Shown here: piece by piece, positions 14,800-23,116 of the stretch
Layout: every line of letters begins with the position of its first letter
How positions within the stretch are numbered: the stretch's first letter is position 1
Assembly: GCF_049056525.1 (NCBI RefSeq)
Contig: NZ_JBHUPT010000035.1
Location: 6,709 to 70,708 of the forward strand
Reading direction: 5' to 3'
Length of the DNA: 64,000 nt
From: Leisingera coralii
Lineage (GTDB): Bacteria; Pseudomonadota; Alphaproteobacteria; Rhodobacterales; Rhodobacteraceae
Position numbers and translations under genes: made by a program
Notes under the pieces: generated by a model
What the model saw: only the letters and a program-made list of their open reading frames with translations
What the model was told of the DNA's origin: nothing
Database searches by the model: none

Positions 14800-17345
14800 G
14801 ACGCAGAGTATTTCTGAAATCGGCTGCGGCTGGGTTGGCTCTGTTCCCACGGATTGGATCAGCTTCCGGGTTGCGGAAGCTGCCTGTGCAAACTTTTCCC
14901 GTAGTGACAGATATCAATGAAGACGTCTCAATCCCGCATCTCATCGCGGTGATTGATGCCTTTGTTGACCGGAACATTCCGCTGTCCTGCGTTGTGAACC
15001 CCTTTGATAAACACGGCCGCGCGCATACTGCAAGAAGCAAGCTGGCGCAGGTTCTGAACGGATATCTGATTGGCAACAGCGGTTTGGATGTTGTGCCTTA
15101 CGTTCCGGATTTGCAGTCGCTGTCCGAGTATTTTCAAGCCCGGGCCGCTCATGACGCAGTCTCTGCCATGCAAGGAATGCTGCGCTCGGGTAAGGCCGCT
15201 CGAAAATCTGCAAGCGTTTTGCAGGCAATCGCGTGTACGGATCTGGAAAAACCGGCTGCTCCGCGCGGGGTGCGTTCCGCAGGCATTCTCAATCTCCTGT
15301 CGGTTCCAGCACAGTCAGCACCGGTCCGGTCCGAAACCTGGGACAATGGTGTGGTGAGGCTGTATGGCGGCACCTTGCTATCCTTGAAAGACCTTGAAGG
15401 GAAAGTGCAAGCCGCCGGACCTTCTGCCAGCCAGAACATTGTCTACTTCTCGGCCAAGGACTTCTCTGCAATAGGCTTGAAACAGCTGAAGGCAGCCGCG
15501 GTTCGGTTTGCCAGCGGGCTGTCGCAACAGGAGCTGGATGGAGATGTGTCCCTGTTGCCGGTAACGGACATTCAACTGCGCGACACCTACGGGTTCAAGC
15601 GGATGGTGTGCCTGCATATACTGCACCCGCAGGAGTATGATCGAGATCAATTATCCGGGTATTCAGCATTTACAAAGTTTCTCCAGACAGCCGGAATCCC
15701 CCATTCTAGCGGAGGCCAGTTTTCAAGTAAGGTCGGCAGCGGCTTTTGGGTTCCAACCGAATTTCCGCGAGGGAACGCTGGTGCCAGTTCCGGACCATCC
15801 AGCATGTACCCTGTAGAAATTGAAAACCGGAGTGAGGCCAAAGTCCGCACGGTCAGGCCGTTGGGGCCTGGTATCGGAGTTACCTTTTTAGCAGAAACGG
15901 GCGGAACCCAAGGGTTAGAGGGTGCGGGTTTCCTGCAATTCCCGCAACGGGTCGTCAGCAACAGCGGCGCAGCGGAAGCATTTCGGTCTGCAACGGCGGG
16001 AACCGGGGATGTGGTGGTCTTAATACAGCCAGAGGCGATTGCATTTCCGCCGGAACGCAAGGCATTGGAAAGCCTTTTGAAGGACATGCTCAGGGACCAG
16101 GGGACGAAGTTTCTCCTTCTTGAAGAGTTCGTCCGAGCCGTTGCCCCGGCTGGACCATTGCCGGCCCGCCTGAGGAAGACGGCTGCCGCCATGCCGGAGT
16201 TGATAAAGACACGCCAGAACCTCTCGAACGCTGGGCGGCAAGAGCTTTTGGAAGATGCCCGTGTGGCTTGGCAGTATTTCGAAAAATTCACTAACCCAAG
16301 GACCGGGTTGTGCCCAGCGACAGTGGACTTTACGCCGGGAGGGAGGCACCACGAGGCCGTCACTATGTGGGACGTAGGGAGCCACATCAATGGCTTAGTG
16401 GCCGCTTTGCAGATTGGCTTGATCAGCCAAGCGAACTTTGACACCGCTATCCGAAAGATTCTGCCCAATATCACGGGCAGGACGTCCAAGGGCCGTCACT
16501 TGCCGCAGGGATGGATACGGACCGACCGCCGCAAATGGGGCAACAGGGACTTCGACGGATCCGACGCAGGCCGGCTGCTTGCTGCCTTGGACAACCTGCG
16601 CCGATACAGCAAATTTGGTGAACAACTGGCTGAGCTTGTCTCCTCCTGGGACCTTCAGAAAGTGATCATTGAGGGCGAAATTCACTCGGTCACGAATGGA
16701 GAATTAGAGACTTCATATGTGTCACATAGCGCCCACTACTCGGCATTGGCGTTCCGACGGTGGGGGGTGCCTGCAAAGTCCCCATATGAGGTCTTTGCAA
16801 ACCGGTCGGCAGCCGATGGGCAAATGGCACTGCTCGAAGCTGCGGCGAGAATTGGGCCGTTCGGCGCAGAACCCCTATTGCTTGAGGCTATGGAAATGGG
16901 GATGTCGAAGGAAAGCGCCTATCTGGCTGATGTACTGTTTGCCGCTCAACTGGAGGACTTCCGCGAAACCGGCCGGCTCATCTGCGTCTCGGAAGGGCCA
17001 ATCGACAAGTCTCCCTGGTTCCTCTATCAGGGACTGCAACTGGACGCACAGGAGCGCACATGGGCCTTCGACACGGTTGGGCAGGAGCCTGAGTACAGAG
17101 CGCCGGAGTTTCGCGAGGAAAACCTGGTTATCAGCAGTAAGGCTGCCTTTCTATGGTCGGCCTACCAACCGCATGAATACTCTGAGAAACTTTTTGGGTT
17201 TACCAGAAGCGTAGCAAAAACAAGAAACGGGTTTGCTTCGAGCATCTATCTGAAGACCGGTCGGCCAACCGAGGCCTACACAGACTTGAATACCAATGGC
17301 GTTATTCTTCAGGCTATTGCCCATCGTCTTGCCAGCTCAGACTGA
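14796..17345 (+). CDS. Tat-exported DUF3131-type polysaccharide-associated protein
   Basis: The ATG overlaps the stop of the synthase gene (ATGA at 14796), so the two are translationally coupled. The N-terminus has a twin-arginine export signal (RRRVFLKSAAAGLALFPR). Residues about 30-440 look like one or two degenerate deacetylase-type barrels (PVVTDINEDVSIPHLIAVID; DVVVLIQPEAIAFP). Residues about 480-845 match the DUF3131 alpha/alpha-barrel pattern: ARVAWQYFEKFTNPRTGLCP, TMWDVGSHINGLVAA, then W-rich segments RTDRRKWGNRDFDGSDAGRL and SPWFLYQGLQLDAQERTW. DUF3131 proteins are glycoside-hydrolase-like and accompany exopolysaccharide genes. It probably modifies, trims or binds the polymer in the periplasm. 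No catalytic residues can be assigned with confidence. Confidence 0.75.
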   Translation: MRRRVFLKSAAAGLALFPRIGSASGLRKLPVQTFPVVTDINEDVSIPHLIAVIDAFVDRNIPLSCVVNPFDKHGRAHTARSKLAQVLNGYLIGNSGLDVVPYVPDLQSLSEYFQARAAHDAVSAMQGMLRSGKAARKSASVLQAIACTDLEKPAAPRGVRSAGILNLLSVPAQSAPVRSETWDNGVVRLYGGTLLSLKDLEGKVQAAGPSASQNIVYFSAKDFSAIGLKQLKAAAVRFASGLSQQELDGDVSLLPVTDIQLRDTYGFKRMVCLHILHPQEYDRDQLSGYSAFTKFLQTAGIPHSSGGQFSSKVGSGFWVPTEFPRGNAGASSGPSSMYPVEIENRSEAKVRTVRPLGPGIGVTFLAETGGTQGLEGAGFLQFPQRVVSNSGAAEAFRSATAGTGDVVVLIQPEAIAFPPERKALESLLKDMLRDQGTKFLLLEEFVRAVAPAGPLPARLRKTAAAMPELIKTRQNLSNAGRQELLEDARVAWQYFEKFTNPRTGLCPATVDFTPGGRHHEAVTMWDVGSHINGLVAALQIGLISQANFDTAIRKILPNITGRTSKGRHLPQGWIRTDRRKWGNRDFDGSDAGRLLAALDNLRRYSKFGEQLAELVSSWDLQKVIIEGEIHSVTNGELETSYVSHSAHYSALAFRRWGVPAKSPYEVFANRSAADGQMALLEAAARIGPFGAEPLLLEAMEMGMSKESAYLADVLFAAQLEDFRETGRLICVSEGPIDKSPWFLYQGLQLDAQERTWAFDTVGQEPEYRAPEFREENLVISSKAAFLWSAYQPHEYSEKLFGFTRSVAKTRNGFASSIYLKTGRPTEAYTDLNTNGVILQAIAHRLASSD

Positions 17346-17400
17346 CAGGTTAGAGTCGGCAAGACATGGATTTACAGAAAAGCTTAACTGCAGCTTGGTG

Positions 17401-18030
17401 TTAAAAGGTTGCACACCCGCTGGCTGCAATTTCCCCTGGTGAAACCGGGTAGCCAGGGCCAGGGTTCAGAATAACCGGCTGAATTCCGGTGATACGGTTC
17501 ATACAGCGGTTGACCCAGCTTTCGTCAATCCCTCGGCCGCCAACGTAGATATCCAGCCAGTTATGCCCCTGGTAGCCGCTGTGGCATGGGCCCGCTTGCG
17601 GTTTCGGTCCATCGCCGCACAGATCCTCGACTATTGCGTACCTTTGCAGATTTTTGACGTAGAACTTTGTGCCTGCAGGGTAGTCCATGTAGCTGCGGCC
17701 GTTTCGTTTCACATGCCCGACTGCAAGAGTGACCGGGTCCTCGTAGGTTCCTGTTCCACCAGCCTGCCGGTGGATCACTGGCCGGGCAATCTGTGCCGAG
17801 CCGCGGGGAGTGTTGTCCCAGTAGCTGTAGCCGGTTAAGAATACGTTCATGATTTGTTCTTTTTGGGATGCAGAACTTCCGCCAATCTCCCCAGGCACAC
17901 CTTCGTCAACTAGGAGACGGGTGCTGTGCATGCCTTTGAGCCGGTCGCTTGCCTTTTCACTCACACTGCAAGCGGCTGTTGAAAGCAACGTTCCGGTTAA
18001 GAACACAAATTTGGAAATTTTGTAAGTCAT
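17401..18030 (-). CDS. Exported lipoprotein with a double-psi beta-barrel-like domain
   Basis: The signal peptide MTYKISKFVFLTGTLLSTAA is followed by C21, a lipoprotein-type cleavage site, with AGGATGG as ribosome-binding site. The mature protein has GSAQIARPVIH, GTGTYEDPVTLAVGHV, DYPAGTKFYV, LQRYAIVEDLCGDG and WLDIYVGG, a set of motifs resembling small secreted six-stranded barrel (RlpA/expansin-like) proteins. Its place just downstream of, and convergent to, the polysaccharide operon suggests an envelope or matrix role. I cannot assign an activity; conserved aspartates (VEDLCGD, WLDIYVGG) could bind or cleave glycans. Confidence 0.6.
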   Translation of the reverse strand: MTYKISKFVFLTGTLLSTAACSVSEKASDRLKGMHSTRLLVDEGVPGEIGGSSASQKEQIMNVFLTGYSYWDNTPRGSAQIARPVIHRQAGGTGTYEDPVTLAVGHVKRNGRSYMDYPAGTKFYVKNLQRYAIVEDLCGDGPKPQAGPCHSGYQGHNWLDIYVGGRGIDESWVNRCMNRITGIQPVILNPGPGYPVSPGEIAASGCATF

Positions 18031-18226
18031 ACCGCCATCCTGTTTAACTGAGAACTCAGGAAGCCGCAGAGCACTTTGATATCGCGGCTGCCAGCAGTCG
18101 CAATATGCATGACGGAGGATAATAACGTGTTAAAATAAAAGGGAGAATTTTAACTCTCTCAAGCCTTGGAGGACAGGTGAGTTGCCGAAAGGCATGTTTC
18201 TTTTCTTGAAGAAGGCGCTGCAGGGT

Positions 18227-18411
18227 ATCCGCCACGCCAGCCGTCAGCCAAACCCGTGTGTTCGATGGCACTGGGATCACGGCATCAACCCCTCTACCAA
18301 GGCCAAGACAGCCGACGGTTCGGTGCTGCCCTCCACCAATATCCGCCGCTCATCTGACAGCGTGATATCCACGCGTTGCGCCGAGACTGGCTCAGTCAAC
18401 GTTGGGGCGGA
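18227..18411 (-). mobile_element. IS66-family remnant: end of tnpA overlapping a truncated start of tnpB
   Basis: On the minus strand a reading frame ending at 18277 finishes like an IS66 TnpA (VDITLSDERRILVEGSTEPS, then VLALVEGLMP). It overlaps by ATGA an ATG at 18280 that begins MIPVPSNTRVWLTAGVAD, the hallmark N-terminus of IS66 TnpB. The TnpB similarity stops after about 18 residues and the rest of the element (most of tnpB and the tnpC transposase) is missing. It is a dead fragment. Confidence 0.7.
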
Positions 18412-18556
18412 AAAACAGCAGCTTCTTATGTTACTAGTTCCTCGGCACAACAGTGACAGACGGTTGTATTGTCTGACATCCGCACCTGTGGGCCTGATTG
18501 TGGGATTTGCACGACGGAAAGCCGGAACCGGCAAACCGACGGCCGGTCGGGTCGTC

Positions 18557-18760
18557 AAGGACATCCGCCGTAAGACGCGCAAGCACCATTCGGCGGAGGA
18601 GAGTGAGCGATCGAACGCCATGTGTTCGAGAGAGGTTGCGAACCCGCATCGTGCTGGAGGGTTTGCGTGGCGCTGGCTTTGCAGCCATTCCCCGGACTTG
18701 GCGGCCAGCGGCGCAGTGCGGGCCTGCCGGGCCGGCAGGCGCTGGCCGGGTCCTATCCCG
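18557..18760 (+). mobile_element. IS3-family orfA remnant, disrupted
   Basis: The plus strand encodes KDIRRKTRKHHSAEE at 18557-18601 and, in a different frame after about 43 bases, RIVLEGLRG at 18645-18671. In intact IS3-group OrfA proteins these two pieces are nearly adjacent (KHHSAEEKIRIVLEGLRG type). A later segment around 18735 resembles the GKRRLAG motif further along OrfA. The gene is broken by an insertion and frame changes and has no partner orfB. Confidence 0.6.
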
Positions 18761-18771
18761 CGGAGCTAACC

Positions 18772-18891
18772 CTCGATGCGGCGCAGGCTCTCGCCAGCAA
18801 AGCGCGCCGATGCAACGGACCCACCCAAGTTGCGCGGTGCGGCAGTGTGAATGCCAATCAAGCCTTCAACTGGCAGAAAGCACCGCGCTTT
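18772..18891 (+). mobile_element. Possible second IS66-type tnpA fragment, N-terminal part, opposite orientation
   Basis: The plus strand reads GPTQVARCGSVNANQAFNWQ, resembling the helix-turn-helix of IS66 TnpA proteins (VARRHGVNANQVFNW type). It lies opposite to the other IS66 fragment at 18227-18411, so the two cannot be one simply truncated copy. The match is short. Between the lipoprotein gene (18030) and the methyltransferase gene (18922) I see nothing else that could be functional. Confidence 0.45.
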
Positions 18892-18921
18892 GCGTCTGCA
18901 CTGGACGGTTACGTTTCAACC

Positions 18922-19692
18922 TCAGCTAACGCGCCGCAAGAAACCGTTCTGTGCGACGGTGATCAGCAGACGCTCGTGAATCTGGCTGTTGATCTCGAAG
19001 TTCCCGGCTTCCTTCAGATAGGACTGGATGGCGGTATAGGGGTTGTTTCCTTTGCCCCAGGGGCGGTCCGGATAGGTGTCCTCCTCCATCTCCTCGATCA
19101 GGGTGTCAAAAACCACGCAGTAGCTGCCCACGGAGGTGAGCGGAGCATAGGCGCGCAGTTCTTGCAGAACGTGGTCATGGGTGTGGTTGCTGTCCAGGCA
19201 GACCAGGATTTTTTTGTAGTCCGCGGCAAAGTCGTAGACCCGCTTGATGATGTCCGTATCCACGGAGGAGCCTTGGATCATTTCAATGCGGGAGCGCATG
19301 GGGTGAGCGTCGATGGCAGCGAGGTTGTGGTCGCGGATGTCGATGTCGATGCCCAGGACCTTGCGTTTGGAGACATTGGGATCAAAGCTTTCCCCTGTTT
19401 CTATGGCATCCACCATATCCAGCATGGCCAGTATGGAGGCGGAGAGGACGAGGGAGCCGCCATGGGCGATGCCAGTTTCGATGATCAGATCCGGCTTCAC
19501 CTCGTAGATCAGCTCCTGCATGGCAACAATGTCCTGCGGGTACTGGATAATCGGGCGGTCCATCCAATGGAAGTTGTAGGAATACTTTGCCTTGGCGGAG
19601 CTGCGCAGAAAGTTCAGTGATACCTTCTGAAGTTCCACGTCTGCCTGCATGTCCCGGGTCCGGTCTGCAATTTCGGTTTTGAAGTAGCTCAT
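18922..19692 (-). CDS. CmcI-like (cephalosporin hydroxylase family) methyltransferase
   Basis: The 256 residues match the CmcI/rhamnosyl O-methyltransferase family of SAM-dependent enzymes, misleadingly called cephalosporin hydroxylases. Seen are the N-terminal FHWMDRPIIQYPQDIVAMQE, the SAM-binding strand DLIIETGIAHGGSLVLSASI, VLGIDIDIRDHN, IQGSSVD and ILVCLDSNHTHDHV with its metal-type acidic/histidine residues. It is the last gene of a leftward sugar/polysaccharide cluster (24441 to 18922). It probably O-methylates a sugar residue of the glycan; the target is inferred. Confidence 0.8.
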   Translation of the reverse strand: MSYFKTEIADRTRDMQADVELQKVSLNFLRSSAKAKYSYNFHWMDRPIIQYPQDIVAMQELIYEVKPDLIIETGIAHGGSLVLSASILAMLDMVDAIETGESFDPNVSKRKVLGIDIDIRDHNLAAIDAHPMRSRIEMIQGSSVDTDIIKRVYDFAADYKKILVCLDSNHTHDHVLQELRAYAPLTSVGSYCVVFDTLIEEMEEDTYPDRPWGKGNNPYTAIQSYLKEAGNFEINSQIHERLLITVAQNGFLRRVS

Positions 19693-19722
19693 TGCGTCAC
19701 TCTTTTGCTCATATGGGGAAAA

Positions 19723-20568
19723 TTACGATTGAAGCAGGGGTTCGGGGCGTTGCCCGATCACGCAGGGGGGGTCGTCCGGATTGTCGGGACGGGCGCCAAA
19801 GATCAGGAGGTCGCGGCGGCCGTATTGATCGGCGATGGATTCTGCGATCATCCGAACCGAGGTGCCGGAACCGCTGCAGATGTTTGTTATGCCGGTCCGG
19901 CAAGAGAGGGCATCCTGCACCAGCAGCGCGGCGGCGTCATCGACATCCATGAAGTCGCGGATCTGGCTGCCGGAGCTGAGCTCAAGCGGCCTTCCTTCTG
20001 CGAGGTTGGCATGCAGGGAGGCAATCAACCGCCGGGGGTCTTCGCCTGCGCCGTAGAGGTAGAACAGGCGCGCCCATAGAAAGGACACCCCCGCCAGCGG
20101 CAGGGTTGCCTGCAAAGCCATTGCGCAAGCAGCCTTGGCCGCGGCATAGGGGGATTGCGGGTCCAGGCGGGTGCCGGGTGCGGCAAGGCCGCTGCTCAGG
20201 TCGTATTCCAAGCAGCTGCCGATGCCGACGAAACGGGGAACTCCGGCCTGCTGGACACCCTCTGCCAGGGCCATCGTTCCGGCGACGCACTGCAGGTTCC
20301 TTGGTGAAGTCTGGTATTTTCCGGGCTCGGCATACCAAGCCATATGCAGCACTAGGTCATAGCCTCTGGCGGTATCGGCCCACCAGCTGGCTGGCAAGGA
20401 AAACAGATCCTGAACCTCGATGATGCTGTCCTGTTCACTCCGTTCGCCGATGCGGTCCGCGGTGCCCTGGCGCACCACGTGGCACAGCACATGGCCGCCC
20501 TTGTGCAGCTGCCGGGTTACGGCCCGGCCGACAAATCCTGTGGACCCTGTAAGGAGGATGCGTGTCAT
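19723..20568 (-). CDS. NAD-dependent epimerase/dehydratase (SDR) family protein, probable nucleotide-sugar reductase/epimerase
   Basis: The start at 20568 gives the typical beginning MTRILLTGSTGFVGRAVTRQ with the GxxGxxG nucleotide-binding motif. A longer open frame upstream overlaps the glycosyltransferase gene and is not credible. Catalytic features are S in GIGSCLEYD and the YAAAK motif. The C-terminal half has the RDFMDVDDAAALLV pattern of extended SDR nucleotide-sugar enzymes. It lies 19 bases after the glycosyltransferase stop on the same strand. In this CDP-sugar cluster it is the best candidate for the 4-keto reductase that finishes the deoxy sugar. Confidence 0.8.
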   Translation of the reverse strand: MTRILLTGSTGFVGRAVTRQLHKGGHVLCHVVRQGTADRIGERSEQDSIIEVQDLFSLPASWWADTARGYDLVLHMAWYAEPGKYQTSPRNLQCVAGTMALAEGVQQAGVPRFVGIGSCLEYDLSSGLAAPGTRLDPQSPYAAAKAACAMALQATLPLAGVSFLWARLFYLYGAGEDPRRLIASLHANLAEGRPLELSSGSQIRDFMDVDDAAALLVQDALSCRTGITNICSGSGTSVRMIAESIADQYGRRDLLIFGARPDNPDDPPCVIGQRPEPLLQS

Positions 20569-20587
20569 GTCAGGCTGCGCCTTGTTC

Positions 20588-21802
20588 TCATACGAATTTC
20601 TGCTGCAGCTGAGCTTCGGTGATATGCGCCAGTGCTGTTGCCCGGGCACGTTTCCGGAGAGCGTCATCCTGGCTGCCGAAGTCGAGGACCACGTCGCCTG
20701 AGCCGATGTCGTCTGCATGTTCCGCATGGTGGACAGGCAGGTCGGTGACGGAATTGAGCTGCTGCAGGGATTCTTCGGGGCAATTGCCAATGACCGCAAC
20801 GCCGGTTGCCTGCAGCGTTTCCGGCAATTTGACACAGGCAAAGTAAAGCGCGGCGGTGGTCCGGATTTGCTCCATCGGGGCCGGTAACTGACTTCCTAGG
20901 CCCAGACCCCTTAATCGTGCCGCGAGTGCATAGTTCTCCAGCGGGTCACCCCCCAGCTGCAGCCGCAGCTTCAGTGCAGTATACATACGCTCGATTGGAT
21001 GGGTCTGGACAAACCGGGCCACCATATCCGGTTTTGTGAGGCCGCCATGGGAAATGGCAAGACCGTGCAGATACTCAAGGCCGCCGCGGTAGGTGTCCCA
21101 GGCATTCATGACTTCGCGAAAACCCAGCTGCATGCGTGCGTCGCCTTCGAAATGGCGGCTGATGGAGCAATAGAACGGTTCTTGCGCATAGATCAGGTCA
21201 CCTGCCCCCAGATATTCGGCCGGCGTGGTGAAGGCCCAGAATGCAATGTCGGTGGGGATAGGGTGCAAGGACTTAAAAACGTCCCGCCGCAGGATGCAGA
21301 TTTCGGAGTAGATTTTGAATTCAGCAATATGCTCCAACAGTTGTGCATAGTTACCCTGCGCAATGGTGACGTCCCGGGGCTGGCTGTAGAACTGCTTGAT
21401 CACTCTATTGGCGACCAGATCCTTGATTTGCCAAGGCGCATAAAGGCCGCAGGCGTTTGGGTTGGCATCCAGCATCTCAATGGACTTTAGCACGCCTTCA
21501 GGCCGCAGCCGGTCGTCATCTGCCAGATAGACGACGTAAGTCCCTTTGGCCGCGCGCAGGGCAGCGTTGATGTTGGATACCGCCCCAAGGTTTGTTTCCT
21601 GCCGCAGGATCGTCAGGGGCAGACGGTCTTGCACAGCCTCTAGCAGCTCCAGCGTGTTGTCGGTGGAGGCGTTGTCGGAGATGATGACTTCTGTTTCGAA
21701 GGGCAGCTGCTTCAGTATGTCTTCCAGATGCACAAGCACCGTTCCCAGATACCTGGATCGGTTGTAGGTCGGAATGCAGATGCTGAGCTTGGGTTCTGAC
21801 AT
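20588..21802 (-). CDS. GT2 family glycosyltransferase with an additional C-terminal domain
   Basis: Residues 1-250 form a GT-A glycosyltransferase of family 2: LSICIPTYNRSRYLGTVLVH, ISDNASTDNTLELL, NLGAVSNINAAL and the metal-binding DDD in VVYLADDDRLRP. Residues about 300-404 form an extra region (TGVAVIGNCPEESLQQLN, then GDVVLDFGSQDD) that looks like a small Rossmann-like domain and is not part of the standard GT2 fold. No membrane helix is seen, so it acts on the cytoplasmic side. It probably transfers the cluster's deoxy sugar to a carrier-linked or protein acceptor. Confidence 0.85.
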   Translation of the reverse strand: MSEPKLSICIPTYNRSRYLGTVLVHLEDILKQLPFETEVIISDNASTDNTLELLEAVQDRLPLTILRQETNLGAVSNINAALRAAKGTYVVYLADDDRLRPEGVLKSIEMLDANPNACGLYAPWQIKDLVANRVIKQFYSQPRDVTIAQGNYAQLLEHIAEFKIYSEICILRRDVFKSLHPIPTDIAFWAFTTPAEYLGAGDLIYAQEPFYCSISRHFEGDARMQLGFREVMNAWDTYRGGLEYLHGLAISHGGLTKPDMVARFVQTHPIERMYTALKLRLQLGGDPLENYALAARLRGLGLGSQLPAPMEQIRTTAALYFACVKLPETLQATGVAVIGNCPEESLQQLNSVTDLPVHHAEHADDIGSGDVVLDFGSQDDALRKRARATALAHITEAQLQQKFV

Positions 21803-21835
21803 GAGGGGTGATCCTGTTTGAATGTGAGGTGCGGC

Positions 21836-23116
21836 CTAGGCGGAGAGCGCGTGTGTGAACGCCGGCAGTTCCAGGCGGAGGGGTTCCGGCATGACGGTCC
21901 AGAACGCGGTGCCGTGATCCCTGGCCAGCCAGGCGAGATCCTCGGCGATCTCATCCTTGATGTTCCATGGCAGAATCAGAAGATGTTGCGGGGGCGTTTC
22001 GCGCAGCGCTTCAACGGGGCGGACCGGAATGTGGCAGCCAGGCAGGTACCGGCCTTGCTTGAATGGCGCGGCATCGCAGACAAACGGTAACAGGCGCGGG
22101 CTGATGCGGGCATAGTTCAGCAAAGTGGTGCCTTTAGCCGCTGCGCCATAGGCGGCAACGGTTTCGCCGCGGGATTTGCAGCCGGTCAGAAACGACAGCA
22201 GGCTGTTTGCGGCGTGGTCTGCCTGGGATTGCAGGGTCTGGTAGAACTCCGGCGTCTTGATACCGGCCAGCGCCTCCTGCTCCAGAACTTCGCTGACGGC
22301 AGTCATCCGGGTGTGCGACGCTTCTGCCCGGCATCCCCAGACCCGGAGGCTGCCGCCATGGGTCGGCAAGGTCTCCACGTCAAAGATGCGCAGGCCCGCC
22401 GCGGTAAAGATCTTGTCTACTGCCGTCAGCGAGAGATAGGAGAAATGCTCGTGGTAGACGGTGTCGAATTGGCCGTGGCTGACAAGCTCCAGAAGATGCG
22501 GAAACTCCAGCGAAACCACGCCCTCTGCGGCGAGCAGCTGATACAGCCCGCGGCTGAAATCATTGATATCGGGCACATGGGCATAGACGTTGTTGCCGGC
22601 GATGAGATCGGCGCCGCCATCGCCCCGGCCCTGCGCCGCCCTTTCCTGGCGCAGCGCCCGGGCGGTGGCTTCGGAGAAGAATTCCAGGCGGCTGTCCACG
22701 CCCAGGGCCCGGGCGGCTTCGGCAGTGCTGGCGGTCGGCTCGAAGCCGAGGCAGGGGATGCCCGCCGCCACGAAGTTCTTCAGCAGGTAGCCGTCGTTGG
22801 AGGCCACTTCGACCACGAAGCTGTCCGCATCCAGGCCAAAGCGCCCGATTGCGGCCTCCGCATAGCGTGCAGCATGGGCGCACCAGCTGCTGGAGGTGGA
22901 GGAGAAATAGACGTAGTTGGCGTCAAACAGGTCATCGGCGCGGCAGAAATCCTCGGTCTGCACCAGGGTGCAGGAGGGGCAGAAGAACAGCCGCAGCGGA
23001 AAGTGAACCTCCGGTTGCAGGCGCTGGCCGGCTTCCAGATAGGCATTGGAGGGCGGCGCATGCGCCAGGTCCAGGATGTTGTGCGAAAGCGGCGTTGAAC
23101 AATGTCGGCACTGCAT
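21836..23116 (-). CDS. Sugar C-methyltransferase-type SAM-dependent protein with an N-terminal zinc site
   Basis: The start ATG at 23116 shares its A with the stop of the upstream epimerase gene and has AAGGAGG seven bases before it. The protein has the three-part plan of deoxysugar C-methyltransferases (TylCIII/NovU type): an N-terminal zinc-binding part with CRHC and CPSC, a central SAM domain (VVEVASNDGYLLKNFVAAG, IAGNNVYAHVPD, EHFSYLSL), and a C-terminal Rossmann-like domain (GETVAAYGAAAKGTTLLNY). Such enzymes put a methyl group on a carbon of a 4-keto-6-deoxy nucleotide sugar. A second protein of related plan lies at 24601. Confidence 0.85.
   Translation of the reverse strand: MQCRHCSTPLSHNILDLAHAPPSNAYLEAGQRLQPEVHFPLRLFFCPSCTLVQTEDFCRADDLFDANYVYFSSTSSSWCAHAARYAEAAIGRFGLDADSFVVEVASNDGYLLKNFVAAGIPCLGFEPTASTAEAARALGVDSRLEFFSEATARALRQERAAQGRGDGGADLIAGNNVYAHVPDINDFSRGLYQLLAAEGVVSLEFPHLLELVSHGQFDTVYHEHFSYLSLTAVDKIFTAAGLRIFDVETLPTHGGSLRVWGCRAEASHTRMTAVSEVLEQEALAGIKTPEFYQTLQSQADHAANSLLSFLTGCKSRGETVAAYGAAAKGTTLLNYARISPRLLPFVCDAAPFKQGRYLPGCHIPVRPVEALRETPPQHLLILPWNIKDEIAEDLAWLARDHGTAFWTVMPEPLRLELPAFTHALSA

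Noticed and set aside
18622..19620. Plus-strand open frame of about 332 codons
   Set aside because: Most of it is antisense to the CmcI-like methyltransferase gene; only its first part contains the real signal, an IS fragment.
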